Assembly (NCBI GenBank): GCA_003648875.1
Contig: QMQC01000067.1
Location: 1-8,032, forward strand
DNA: 8,032 nt
Direction of reading: 5' to 3'
From: Actinomycetota bacterium
Lineage (GTDB): Bacteria > Actinomycetota > Acidimicrobiia > Spongiisociales > UBA5794
Of this stretch, positions 1-5,103 are shown piece by piece. How positions within the stretch are numbered: the first letter of the stretch is position 1; the number at the start of each line of letters is the position of its first letter. The notes below the pieces were generated by a model. That model saw only the letters and a program-made list of their open reading frames with translations. It was not told the origin of the DNA and ran no database searches. Position numbers and translations under genes: made by a program.

Positions 1-445
1 CCAGAAACCACCGTTCCGCGGTTGCAACCACATCACGAAAGAAGCCCATGAAGTCAGGAATGTCGGTGGGCTCCCAATTCTCCCCATCGGCGGAGAAAAC
101 GACTTGTCCGTCTGAGAAGTCGAAGGCGACAAAGCCACCTCGAGCGCCCTGAACCCGGGCGAGGTCCTGATCCAACTCTACAAACCGAAACTCGCTTTGG
201 GACGCCACAGTGTCGTCTCCGCCACCGAACCCGAGAGCCACGAACACAGCACCCGCCAAGAGCACGACTACAAAGGCCGCCAGGGCAACCATCGGTCCGC
301 TTGTCACGCGGCGGGGTCTCTGGCTGGTCGCACGCACCGTTGGCGAGCCAGCCAACTCGGCTTGGATGCTATTGAAGAGTTCATGCTCACCAACAGGTGT
401 ACCGCGTTGGACAAGCGCTTCAAACGTGTCGACGTAGCGGCTCAT
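1..445 (-). CDS. Membrane-anchored partner (putative anti-sigma factor) of the ECF sigma factor at 442-942, partial
   Basis: Reading from ATG at 445 leftwards, 148 codons are open up to the window edge, so the 3' part is missing. Residues 1-50 form a short, partly charged N-terminal segment beginning MSRYVDTFEALVQRG, which should lie in the cytoplasm. Residues 51-72 are a strongly hydrophobic membrane span (MVALAAFVVVLLAGAVFVAL). After it comes an extracytoplasmic region starting GFGGGDDT. No HxxxCxxC zinc motif is present in the visible part. The start overlaps the sigma stop as ATGA and has GAGGAGG 7 nt upstream. Position, coupling and topology match one-pass anti-sigma factors that hold an ECF sigma factor at the membrane. 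That role is inferred from context, because I recognise no named domain. It could instead be a sigma-regulated membrane sensor without inhibitory activity. Confidence 0.75.
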   Translation of the reverse strand, partial: MSRYVDTFEALVQRGTPVGEHELFNSIQAELAGSPTVRATSQRPRRVTSGPMVALAAFVVVLLAGAVFVALGFGGGDDTVASQSEFRFVELDQDLARVQGARGGFVAFDFSDGQVVFSADGENWEPTDIPDFMGFFRDVVATAERWFL

Positions 446-942
446 CGATCAGCCTCCTCTTCCAGCAAACTACGAAGTCGACGTCGACCACGAGAAGCAG
501 TCATCCGCGCAGCACTCGAAGTCATCCCAAGCATCACAGAGACCTCCCCGAACGAGAATCCCTCCACATCGTGGAGAAACAACACCCCACGCTGTTTCGG
601 ACCCAACCGGTACAGCTCAGCCACATCTGACGGGTACGTCGGGTCGGTCACAACAGGCGTCGAAGCCTCCAATACGTCCATCACGCGGCGCGCCCGCCCA
701 AAGCGTCGGCGCTGTGACCGAGCCACATTCAGGATCACACGACGCAGATATGCGCCAGGGTCATCCAACTCGTCGAGACGGCGTGTCTGCAGTGTTCGAA
801 CAAACGCCTCCTGCACAAGATCATCAGGATCGATATCGGGCCTACCAACCACCCCAGCAAAACGGCGCAACGGCTGATACAAACCCGCCACAAGCACACG
901 ATCGAAACCGTGGATCGACGCATCCTCGTCAGAACCTGACAC
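442..942 (-). CDS. ECF-type RNA polymerase sigma factor (sigma-70 family)
   Basis: This is a 166-residue group-IV sigma factor with only the two core domains. Region 2 spans about residues 19-85 and includes the core-binding/-10 segment PDDLVQEAFVRTL (39-51) and DPGAYLRRVILNVARSQ. Region 4 spans about 108-160, with a helix-turn-helix around FGEVSVMLGMTSSAARMTAS. The segment SSAARMTAS replaces the more common EGTVKSRLHRA, so the recognition helix is somewhat atypical. The GTG start at 942 is preferred over an in-frame ATG at 987: GTG has AGGGG 5 nt upstream, while ATG has no ribosome-binding site and sits inside a likely ECF promoter. The longer form would add 15 residues. The gene overlaps its membrane partner by ATGA, which suggests a sigma/anti-sigma pair responding to an envelope signal. 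The family call is firm; the regulon is unknown. Confidence 0.9.
   Translation of the reverse strand: MSGSDEDASIHGFDRVLVAGLYQPLRRFAGVVGRPDIDPDDLVQEAFVRTLQTRRLDELDDPGAYLRRVILNVARSQRRRFGRARRVMDVLEASTPVVTDPTYPSDVAELYRLGPKQRGVLFLHDVEGFSFGEVSVMLGMTSSAARMTASRGRRRLRSLLEEEADR
453..459 (-). promoter_or_regulatory. Strong ribosome-binding site of the first sigma-partner gene
   Basis: On the minus strand GAGGAGG lies 7 nt before the ATG at 445, inside the last codons of the sigma gene. It fixes the partner's start and supports translational coupling. The same arrangement occurs in the two other sigma/partner pairs of the window. Confidence 0.7.
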
Positions 943-947
943 CGTCA

Positions 948-952
948 CCCCT
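948..952 (-). promoter_or_regulatory. Ribosome-binding site selecting the GTG start of the minus-strand sigma factor
   Basis: On the minus strand AGGGG is followed after 5 nt by GTG at 942. The competing upstream ATG at 987 has no purine-rich sequence before it. Confidence 0.5.
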
Positions 953-972
953 ATCGCATCCACACATGTAAA

Positions 973-998
973 GACGCCCGAAACCATCAGAATGTAAC
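973..998 (-). promoter_or_regulatory. Putative ECF-type promoter of the minus-strand sigma operon
   Basis: On the minus strand GTTACA (998-993) and CGTCTT (beginning at 976) are separated by 16 nt. CGTC is a frequent -10 core of actinobacterial ECF promoters. Initiation about 7 nt downstream would leave a short leader that contains the AGGGG site and then the GTG at 942. This fits autoregulation by the sigma factor itself. It is a single match read by eye. Confidence 0.35.
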
Positions 999-1082
999 AA
1001 GAACAGACACGGCAGCGAATTCGTGATGACGAACCACAGACAAGAAGTTCCGGTTCCGTGTCACCCGTTTGGGTATTGCGGA

Positions 1083-1250
1083 TTCAAGGGGCCATTGCAG
1101 CACCTCGGCGAGTCTGTCTAACGGTGCCGATCATGCAGGAGTCTGCCGTTGGAAGTTCCCGACAACGAAATAGTCGAAACCTATTGCAGGCTCACGTCTC
1201 CAACGAGACAGCAACAACTCTGGTCGAGAGTGATGCAACGACCCCTTGAA
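1083..1250 (+). repeat. MITE-like repeat, copy 1 (complete, 168 bp)
   Basis: The left end TTCAAGGGGCCATTGCA and the right end TGCAACGACCCCTTGAA are 17-bp inverted repeats with 15 matching positions. The interior is nearly identical to copy 2, apart from scattered substitutions and a one-base indel near 1164. It carries small hairpins: AATAG/CTATT around a 7-nt loop (1169-1185) and GTCTC/GAGAC around a 4-nt loop (1196-1209). GCG GA precedes the left end in copies 1, 2 and 4, so the true element may begin a few bases earlier. No transposase gene is inside and no clear target-site duplication is visible. A non-autonomous transposable element is the best reading. Confidence 0.8.
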
Positions 1251-1317
1251 GCTGCAGCGCCTATGCACCGCCTACGCGCCGAACGTTTTGCCGGCTATTG
1301 GCTACGGGCTTCCGTGA

Positions 1318-1323
1318 TATGTT
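1318..1323 (+). promoter_or_regulatory. Putative -10 box (TATGTT) for leaderless transcription
   Basis: TATGTT fits the actinobacterial TANNNT -10 consensus and lies 6 nt before the ATG at 1330. Initiation would fall at or next to the start codon. The absence of a good ribosome-binding site upstream of 1330 supports a leaderless transcript. No convincing -35 is seen. Confidence 0.35.
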
Positions 1324-1329
1324 GTCCGA

Positions 1330-1746
1330 ATGAGCGATATATCAAGTGTGACCAAGGAACTTGCCGACGTTGACGAACAGCTCCGAGTTTTGCCCGACGA
1401 TGCGTTTGCAGACAAGTTCGAACTGCTGAAGAAGCAGGACGTACTTCGTGAGCGTGCGGCGCAGTTCGCCGTCGATGCCGACAAGGAACGTTCCACGGAA
1501 GTGCTCCTGTCTGAGTTGTCCGGGCTTCGATCTCAGTTGACCCAATTGGAACGTCAGAGAATCGACCTCGTCACGCAGGCAGGCGGCGGAGCGACCGGCG
1601 CATCCAATATGGGGAACCTTGGAGGCGTATCGCTGAATGCACAAATGGCAGAAGCTTCGGGAGCTAACCGAATCCAAGCCCGCATCGGAGTCATTAAGGG
1701 TGTTCTGGCCGACAGGGACGTTGAGGTCCCAGAGGCGCATTACTAG
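1330..1746 (+). CDS. Small charged, helical (coiled-coil) protein of unknown function
   Basis: This is a 138-residue protein that I cannot assign to a named family. Residues 1-82 are rich in Leu, Glu, Gln, Arg and Lys with heptad-like spacing, for example LADVDEQLRVLPDD and ELLKKQDVLRERAAQF, and then LSELSGLRSQLTQLERQR (60-77). This predicts two or three long helices or a coiled coil. A glycine-rich hinge (about 84-100) separates it from a short C-terminal helical tail (about 102-130). It has no signal peptide, membrane span or cysteine, so it should be cytoplasmic. The ATG at 1330 has no clear ribosome-binding site but is preceded by a TANNNT box, consistent with leaderless expression. The gene stands alone between repeat copies 1 and 2. 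Codon use looks normal for a real gene. Confidence 0.8.
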   Translation: MSDISSVTKELADVDEQLRVLPDDAFADKFELLKKQDVLRERAAQFAVDADKERSTEVLLSELSGLRSQLTQLERQRIDLVTQAGGGATGASNMGNLGGVSLNAQMAEASGANRIQARIGVIKGVLADRDVEVPEAHY

Positions 1747-2056
1747 CCCACACACATCGGCCGCGGATTCAAGGGGCCATTGCAACACCTCGGCGAGTCT
1801 GTCTGACGGTGCCGATCGTTCAGGAATCTGCTGCTGGAGGTTCCCGACGCGAAATAGTAGAAACCTATTGCAGGCTCACCTCGCCAACGAGACAGCAACA
1901 ACTCTCGTCGAGAGTGATCCAACGACCCCTTGAAGGCGCACCGGATATCCGTTGTGGTGCAGTGGCTCGACCTCGCAAGACGACTGTGCATTTTCGACAG
2001 ATTCATCTAACCCAAACAGCGTGTCGGCAGCGACTTAGGGGTGAAGACTGGAAGGG
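1747..2056. other. Intergenic region before the second sigma module
   Basis: Repeat copy 2 (1768-1934) fills most of it, beginning 22 nt after the stop of the coiled-coil gene. The remaining 122 bp lead to the sigma start and must hold its promoter. I see no clear -35/-10 pair there, only weak resemblances. Confidence 0.55.
1768..1934 (+). repeat. MITE-like repeat, copy 2 (complete, 167 bp)
   Basis: It has the same 17-bp terminal inverted repeats as copy 1 (TTCAAGGGGCCATTGCA at left, CAACGACCCCTTGAA at right) and the same orientation. Interior hairpins are kept: AATAG/CTATT (1853-1869), CTCG/CGAG (1880-1891), and the palindrome CTCTCGTCGAGAG near the right end. Flanking bases differ from copy 1 on the right, so the element ends at or just beyond TTGAA. 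No coding capacity is credible. Confidence 0.8.
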
Positions 2057-2536
2057 ATGATGACTGTTAGTGACAGAATGAGTCCTGTGAACGACGGAGA
2101 ATTGTACGAACTGCATGGAAGGGCGCTGGTTGCCTTTGCAGCGTCTCTTGTAGGTCCGTCGGATGCCCCTGATGTAGTCCATGACGCAGCCATGGCACTG
2201 TTCGAGTCAGGCACTCTTGCCGAGGCCGTGAATCCGAGGGCGCTGATGTACCGGGCCGTGCTTGCAAAAGCCAAGTCCATGCAGCGATCGATAATCAGGC
2301 GCCGGAATCGGGAGCGCCTATTCGCAGAGTCTGTTGTCTACAACGATCCCGAGGTGCTGCCCGAGGTGGTTGCAGCGGTGGTGGGGTTATCTCAACAGCA
2401 AAGGGCTTGCATTTTTCTGACGTATTGGGAAGACATGACTCCAGCAGCAATCGGTGAGTTACTCGGTATTGCTGAGGGAACCGTGAAGCACCATCTCGCT
2501 GTTGGGCGGGACAAGTTGAGGAGGGTTCTCGAATGA
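2057..2536 (+). CDS. ECF-type RNA polymerase sigma factor (sigma-70 family)
   Basis: This is a 159-residue two-domain sigma factor. Region 2 (about residues 15-85) is divergent: LYELHGRALVAFAASLVG, a weak 2.2 segment DAPDVVHDAAMALFE, then PRALMYRAVLAKAKSMQR. Region 4 (about 105-158) is clear: LSQQQRACIFLTYWEDMTPAAIGELLG followed by the recognition helix EGTVKHHLAVGRDKLRR. The motif GTVKHHL is typical of ECF/SigE-like factors. The start is ATG 2057 or the adjacent ATG 2060; GGAAGGG (2050-2056) directly precedes them, and spacing slightly favours 2060. The stop overlaps the next gene as ATGA, pairing it with the membrane protein there. The weakly conserved region 2 makes promoter specificity hard to guess. 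An ECF-like regulator is the firm part of this call. Confidence 0.88.
   Translation: MMTVSDRMSPVNDGELYELHGRALVAFAASLVGPSDAPDVVHDAAMALFESGTLAEAVNPRALMYRAVLAKAKSMQRSIIRRRNRERLFAESVVYNDPEVLPEVVAAVVGLSQQQRACIFLTYWEDMTPAAIGELLGIAEGTVKHHLAVGRDKLRRVLE
2518..2525 (+). promoter_or_regulatory. Strong ribosome-binding site of the second sigma-partner gene
   Basis: GAGGAGGG lies 7 nt before ATG 2533, inside the sigma coding sequence. It confirms the overlapping start and parallels the sites at 453-459 and 5086-5092. Confidence 0.7.
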
Positions 2537-3429
2537 TTGACAGCAAGATTGATGAGCAGTTGAAGCGGTTCTCAGCCGCTGTGGCACACGCCAGTTCTGA
2601 CCCGCTCCCGCTATATGGGGCTTCGGGCAGACAGCGTTCCAAGAAACCAGTCTTGGCCTTCGCCTCAGCCTTCGTTGTTGTGATGATTACGGTGGGGATC
2701 GGTGCGTTTGCGATTTCGTGGATACGGTCGTCGGACAGCACCCAGGATTCCGCGGCAAGCACCTATGGCATAAACGGTGGTATCGGGGCATATTGGGAGT
2801 GGTTGACCACCGATGCTGTGCCACTCGAAGAGGGTCTCGTTGGAGTGACCCAGTCGGGTCCGGAACCCAAGTTCGATCCTTCAGAACTTGGCGAAGTGCA
2901 GCGGATTCTGAGCCATACGGAATCCCCATATGTCGGTGAAATCAACTTCGAGGACGATTTCCCGCTAGTCGAGTCGGAGTTCGTTCCTCCGGTCGCCTTC
3001 ATAGGTACGCTCGAAGGCACTTCGAGGCAGTTGGTGCTCTATCGGGCCGTACACCCGCCGACCGGTGACTTGTCTCTCTGTCTTGATGAGCAGAACACCG
3101 ACAGTGGAGGTATCTCGTGCTTTGGACACATGGACCTCATCAACGACGGCTTCTCGTGGGGAGTGGAACACGATGTTGATCCAACGTCCGGGTCGATCAT
3201 CCGAGTCATCATGGAAATGCTTCCGAGGCAGACCGCTGTTGTCGTCGTTACCAGTGCCGATGGTCGAGCATTCGTTCAGCGCCCCATCGGTGGTGTTGCA
3301 GCCATCGAGTTCGTAGCGAGTGATGCATCTCTGCCAATCTCTATCGAAGCACTCGACGAAAACGGTGATGTACTCGCCAGAGACGGCTTCTATGACGACA
3401 GCCTCTCGAAAGGCGTCTCCGATGATTGA
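2533..3429 (+). CDS. One-pass membrane protein, putative anti-sigma factor of the second pair
   Basis: This 298-residue protein has an N-terminal cytoplasmic segment of about 38 residues, MIDSKIDEQLKRFSAAVAHA and following. A membrane helix lies at about 40-63 (VLAFASAFVVVMITVGIGAF). An extracytoplasmic domain of about 230 residues follows. That domain is acidic and beta-rich in appearance, with two cysteines (C183 and C196) that could form a disulfide outside the membrane. There is no zinc-finger motif. The ATGA overlap with the sigma gene and the strong internal ribosome-binding site make it the natural partner of that sigma factor, probably its inhibitor or sensor. The extracytoplasmic domain is not one I recognise. 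The topology is clear; the anti-sigma role is inferred from gene order and layout alone. Confidence 0.8.
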   Translation: MIDSKIDEQLKRFSAAVAHASSDPLPLYGASGRQRSKKPVLAFASAFVVVMITVGIGAFAISWIRSSDSTQDSAASTYGINGGIGAYWEWLTTDAVPLEEGLVGVTQSGPEPKFDPSELGEVQRILSHTESPYVGEINFEDDFPLVESEFVPPVAFIGTLEGTSRQLVLYRAVHPPTGDLSLCLDEQNTDSGGISCFGHMDLINDGFSWGVEHDVDPTSGSIIRVIMEMLPRQTAVVVVTSADGRAFVQRPIGGVAAIEFVASDASLPISIEALDENGDVLARDGFYDDSLSKGVSDD

Positions 3430-3556
3430 GTGGCAGAACCTCCAAGCCATGTCTGCACCTTGCGCCCCCTGTAGACCACAAGCAATGCCGGACATAATGG
3501 CCGAGTGCCAGAATTGGAAGGGTGGACTGTAGGTGTTTGGCGTAGGGGATGACCAG

Positions 3557-4165
3557 ATGACCAAATTGCGTTCTCGTTCCAATGTCGGAGTGATAGCACT
3601 AGTACTCGTGTTCGGTCTCATTGGGGCTGGATGTACTGCGGTGTCGTCTGATTCTGACGGTGCTAGGAACTTCTATGAATCGCTTGACTTGGCATCTCCG
3701 TCTGCTGCGGTCGAGACGTTCTCGGATGCCTTTGCACGGAATGATTTCATGACGGTATGGCTCACGTTCGACGTGACAACCCAAGAGAGGATTGGGGATT
3801 CATTCGACCTGTTGCAGTGGCCCATCCTGATTGACACAGATGCTGTACCAAACATGGGGTCCGAGATGGCTTCAATCTTGTCGCTCGACAACCTTGAGAC
3901 CACAGACCGGTGGTACCTCTTTGACGAGATCATGATGATTGCCGATCGCAATGATGCGTATCTCATCGATCTGAGCGGCGATGTCACCCTAGGTGAAGAG
4001 TCACAAGTGGGCGACGATGTCGAGGTTTCCAGTGCCGTTGAAGGAATCGATGGAGAAGTACGGTTCAGCCTAGTGGAGTCACCTAGCGGTAGGTGGCGTG
4101 TCTACCAAGTCATTGTTCCCGGCGGTGACGAAACCGCCATTCCATGGTCGGTTCCATCAGGCTGA
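3557..4165 (+). CDS. Putative secreted lipoprotein
   Basis: This is a 202-residue protein with a lipoprotein signal peptide: basic start MTKLRSRSN, hydrophobic core VGVIALVLVFGL, and lipobox IGAGC with the lipidated cysteine at residue 26. The mature part starts with a Ser/Asp-rich linker. It continues as a compact domain of about 160 residues beginning SPSAAVETFSDAFARNDF, reminiscent of NTF2-like folds in small actinobacterial lipoproteins, though this resemblance is weak. The ATG at 3557 is chosen because AGGGG (3544-3548) lies 8 nt upstream and it gives a clean signal peptide. A GTG at 3533 would add eight residues and also has a purine-rich site upstream. It follows the second sigma/partner pair by 127 nt on the same strand, so it may be a co-transcribed or regulated member. 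Substrate and role are unknown. Confidence 0.78.
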   Translation: MTKLRSRSNVGVIALVLVFGLIGAGCTAVSSDSDGARNFYESLDLASPSAAVETFSDAFARNDFMTVWLTFDVTTQERIGDSFDLLQWPILIDTDAVPNMGSEMASILSLDNLETTDRWYLFDEIMMIADRNDAYLIDLSGDVTLGEESQVGDDVEVSSAVEGIDGEVRFSLVESPSGRWRVYQVIVPGGDETAIPWSVPSG

Positions 4166-4578
4166 GGTCACGCATCGGCGCAAAGCCTGAACATGTAGGA
4201 GCGCACATAACGGCTGCGAATTCAGGTGATCGTTACAACACCTTGAATGAGACTGTCTGACGGTACCGATCATTCAGGGGTCTGCTGCTGGAGGATCCCG
4301 ACACGAAATAGTCGAAACCTATTGCAAGCTCGCCTCGCCGACGAGACAACAACAACTCTGGTCGAAAGTGATGCAACGATCACGCGTATTCGCAGCAGAA
4401 GAGCTGCTCGCATCCCACGCATACTTGCCGACACGCGGTGCCTCGGGGCCGGTTAGACCATGCATGCACCGATGTGGGCGGGCATCGCCTCGGGGCTTTG
4501 CGCGCGGCGCGGCGGCTCATTCCTTGTCCCCTCTAGATTGTGGGGAACCGATTGGGGTGCGGCGGCAACAGGGGTGTG
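4166..4578. other. Intergenic region before the third sigma module
   Basis: It contains the worn repeat copy 3 (4221-4379). The rest (4380-4578) has no credible gene; short open frames on both strands are shadows. A 10-bp direct repeat GCCTCGGGGC occurs at 4440-4449 and 4487-4496, and a very GC-rich stretch follows near 4497-4517. No Rho-independent terminator is evident. The promoter of the third sigma gene must lie here but is not clear to me. Confidence 0.5.
4221..4379 (+). repeat. MITE-like repeat, copy 3 (degraded ends)
   Basis: The interior from about 4251 to 4377 matches copies 1 and 2 closely, including the AATAG/CTATT hairpin (4307-4323) and the CTCG/CGAG hairpin. The left end is worn (TTCAGGTGATCGTTACA instead of TTCAAGGGGCCATTGCA). 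At the right end the similarity stops at TGCAACGA, with the CCCCTTGAA terminus replaced. It has the same orientation as the other copies. It is older or damaged and probably immobile. Confidence 0.75.
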
Positions 4579-5103
4579 ATGAGAGACCATTCTGATCAAC
4601 AGGATCTGGGGCGGATCGCTGCCGGGGATGCCGACGCTCTCGGTGCGCTCTATGACCGTCACGCCGGGTTGCTGGCGATGCGGTTGCGGAGGAGCGGCGC
4701 CTCGACCGTCGAAGCTGAGGATGTGCTTCAAGAGACCTTCTTGGATGTTTGGCGGTTTGCTGAGTCGTTCCGAGGTGATGGGGCAGTTGCGGCGTGGCTC
4801 TGGGGCATCTCGCGACGCAAGTTCGCGATGATGGTCCGTGGTGAGGTGCGTGGTCGAACGCGTGACCTGGCAGCCCACACCGAGGATGAGCCTCTGGCGT
4901 CGGACGAAGATGCTTGGGTGACAGCTATCGATCTTGGTGAGGCCATCGAGCATCTGAATCCTGTACTTCGCCCGACGTTCGAAGCAGTCGTGGTTGACGG
5001 CCTGTCTGTTGCACAGGCGTCCGAGCGCCTGGGGATACCAGAAGGAACTGTGAAGAGCCGCGTGCACCGTGCGCGACATGCCATAGAGGAGGCGCTGGGA
5101 TGA
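4579..5103 (+). CDS. ECF-type RNA polymerase sigma factor (RpoE/SigW-like)
   Basis: This is a 174-residue, textbook-like ECF sigma factor. Region 2 covers about residues 20-90: ALYDRHAGLLAMRLRR, the core-binding segment AEDVLQETFLDVWRFAESF (47-65), then VAAWLWGISRRKFAMMVR. An acidic linker follows (101-113). Region 4 (about 118-172) has LNPVLRPTFEAVVVDGLSVA and the helix-turn-helix SERLGIPEGTVKSRVHRAR. ATG 4579 is preferred because AGGGG lies just upstream (4570-4574); an in-frame GTG at 4540 would add 13 residues but lacks a ribosome-binding site. The stop overlaps the next gene as ATGA, and that gene encodes a zinc-finger-type membrane anti-sigma-like protein. This is the best-conserved sigma of the three. 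The signal it responds to is unknown. Confidence 0.93.
   Translation: MRDHSDQQDLGRIAAGDADALGALYDRHAGLLAMRLRRSGASTVEAEDVLQETFLDVWRFAESFRGDGAVAAWLWGISRRKFAMMVRGEVRGRTRDLAAHTEDEPLASDEDAWVTAIDLGEAIEHLNPVLRPTFEAVVVDGLSVAQASERLGIPEGTVKSRVHRARHAIEEALG
5086..5092 (+). promoter_or_regulatory. Strong ribosome-binding site of the third sigma-partner gene
   Basis: GAGGAGG lies 7 nt before ATG 5100, within the last sigma codons. It selects the overlapping start over the in-frame ATG at 5124. Confidence 0.7.

Larger units (their letters stand above)
943..1329. other. Intergenic region between divergent sigma operon and coiled-coil gene
   Basis: The region holds the putative minus-strand ECF promoter (973-998), repeat copy 1 (1083-1250) and a TATGTT box (1318-1323) facing the plus-strand gene. 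I see no terminator, RNA gene or credible further ORF; the short open frames here run through the repeat. Confidence 0.6.

Noticed and set aside
197..877. Long plus-strand ORF of 226 codons
   Set aside because: It lies antisense to the sigma factor and its partner. Its composition (Arg/Ser/Thr-rich, no domain) is that of a shadow frame, while the minus-strand frames show clear sigma motifs.
1637..1933. ORF through repeat copy 2 containing FPTRNSRNLLQA, echoed in copies 1 and 3
   Set aside because: The frame is not conserved across whole copies (a one-base indel separates copy 1), has no ribosome-binding site, and starts inside another gene. The FPTRN resemblance to DprA is noted only in the hybrid-element finding.
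2965..3621. Minus-strand ORF of 218 codons
   Set aside because: It is antisense to the second sigma partner and runs into the lipoprotein start; a shadow frame.
1083..4379. Repeats as integron attC sites or a CRISPR array
   Set aside because: No GTTRRRY/RYYYAAC core sites and no integrase are present. Spacing is gene-sized and irregular, and the units are about 168 bp, unlike CRISPR repeats.
4440..4496. 10-bp direct repeat GCCTCGGGGC, 47 bp apart
   Set aside because: It is short and GC-rich in a GC-rich genome; no operator geometry or other copies near the sigma starts.
4534..4539. TAGATT as -10 box of the third sigma gene
   Set aside because: It matches TANNNT, but no credible -35 lies at the right distance, and nearby GGGAACC suggests an alternative that itself lacks a proper -10. 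Neither is strong enough to call.
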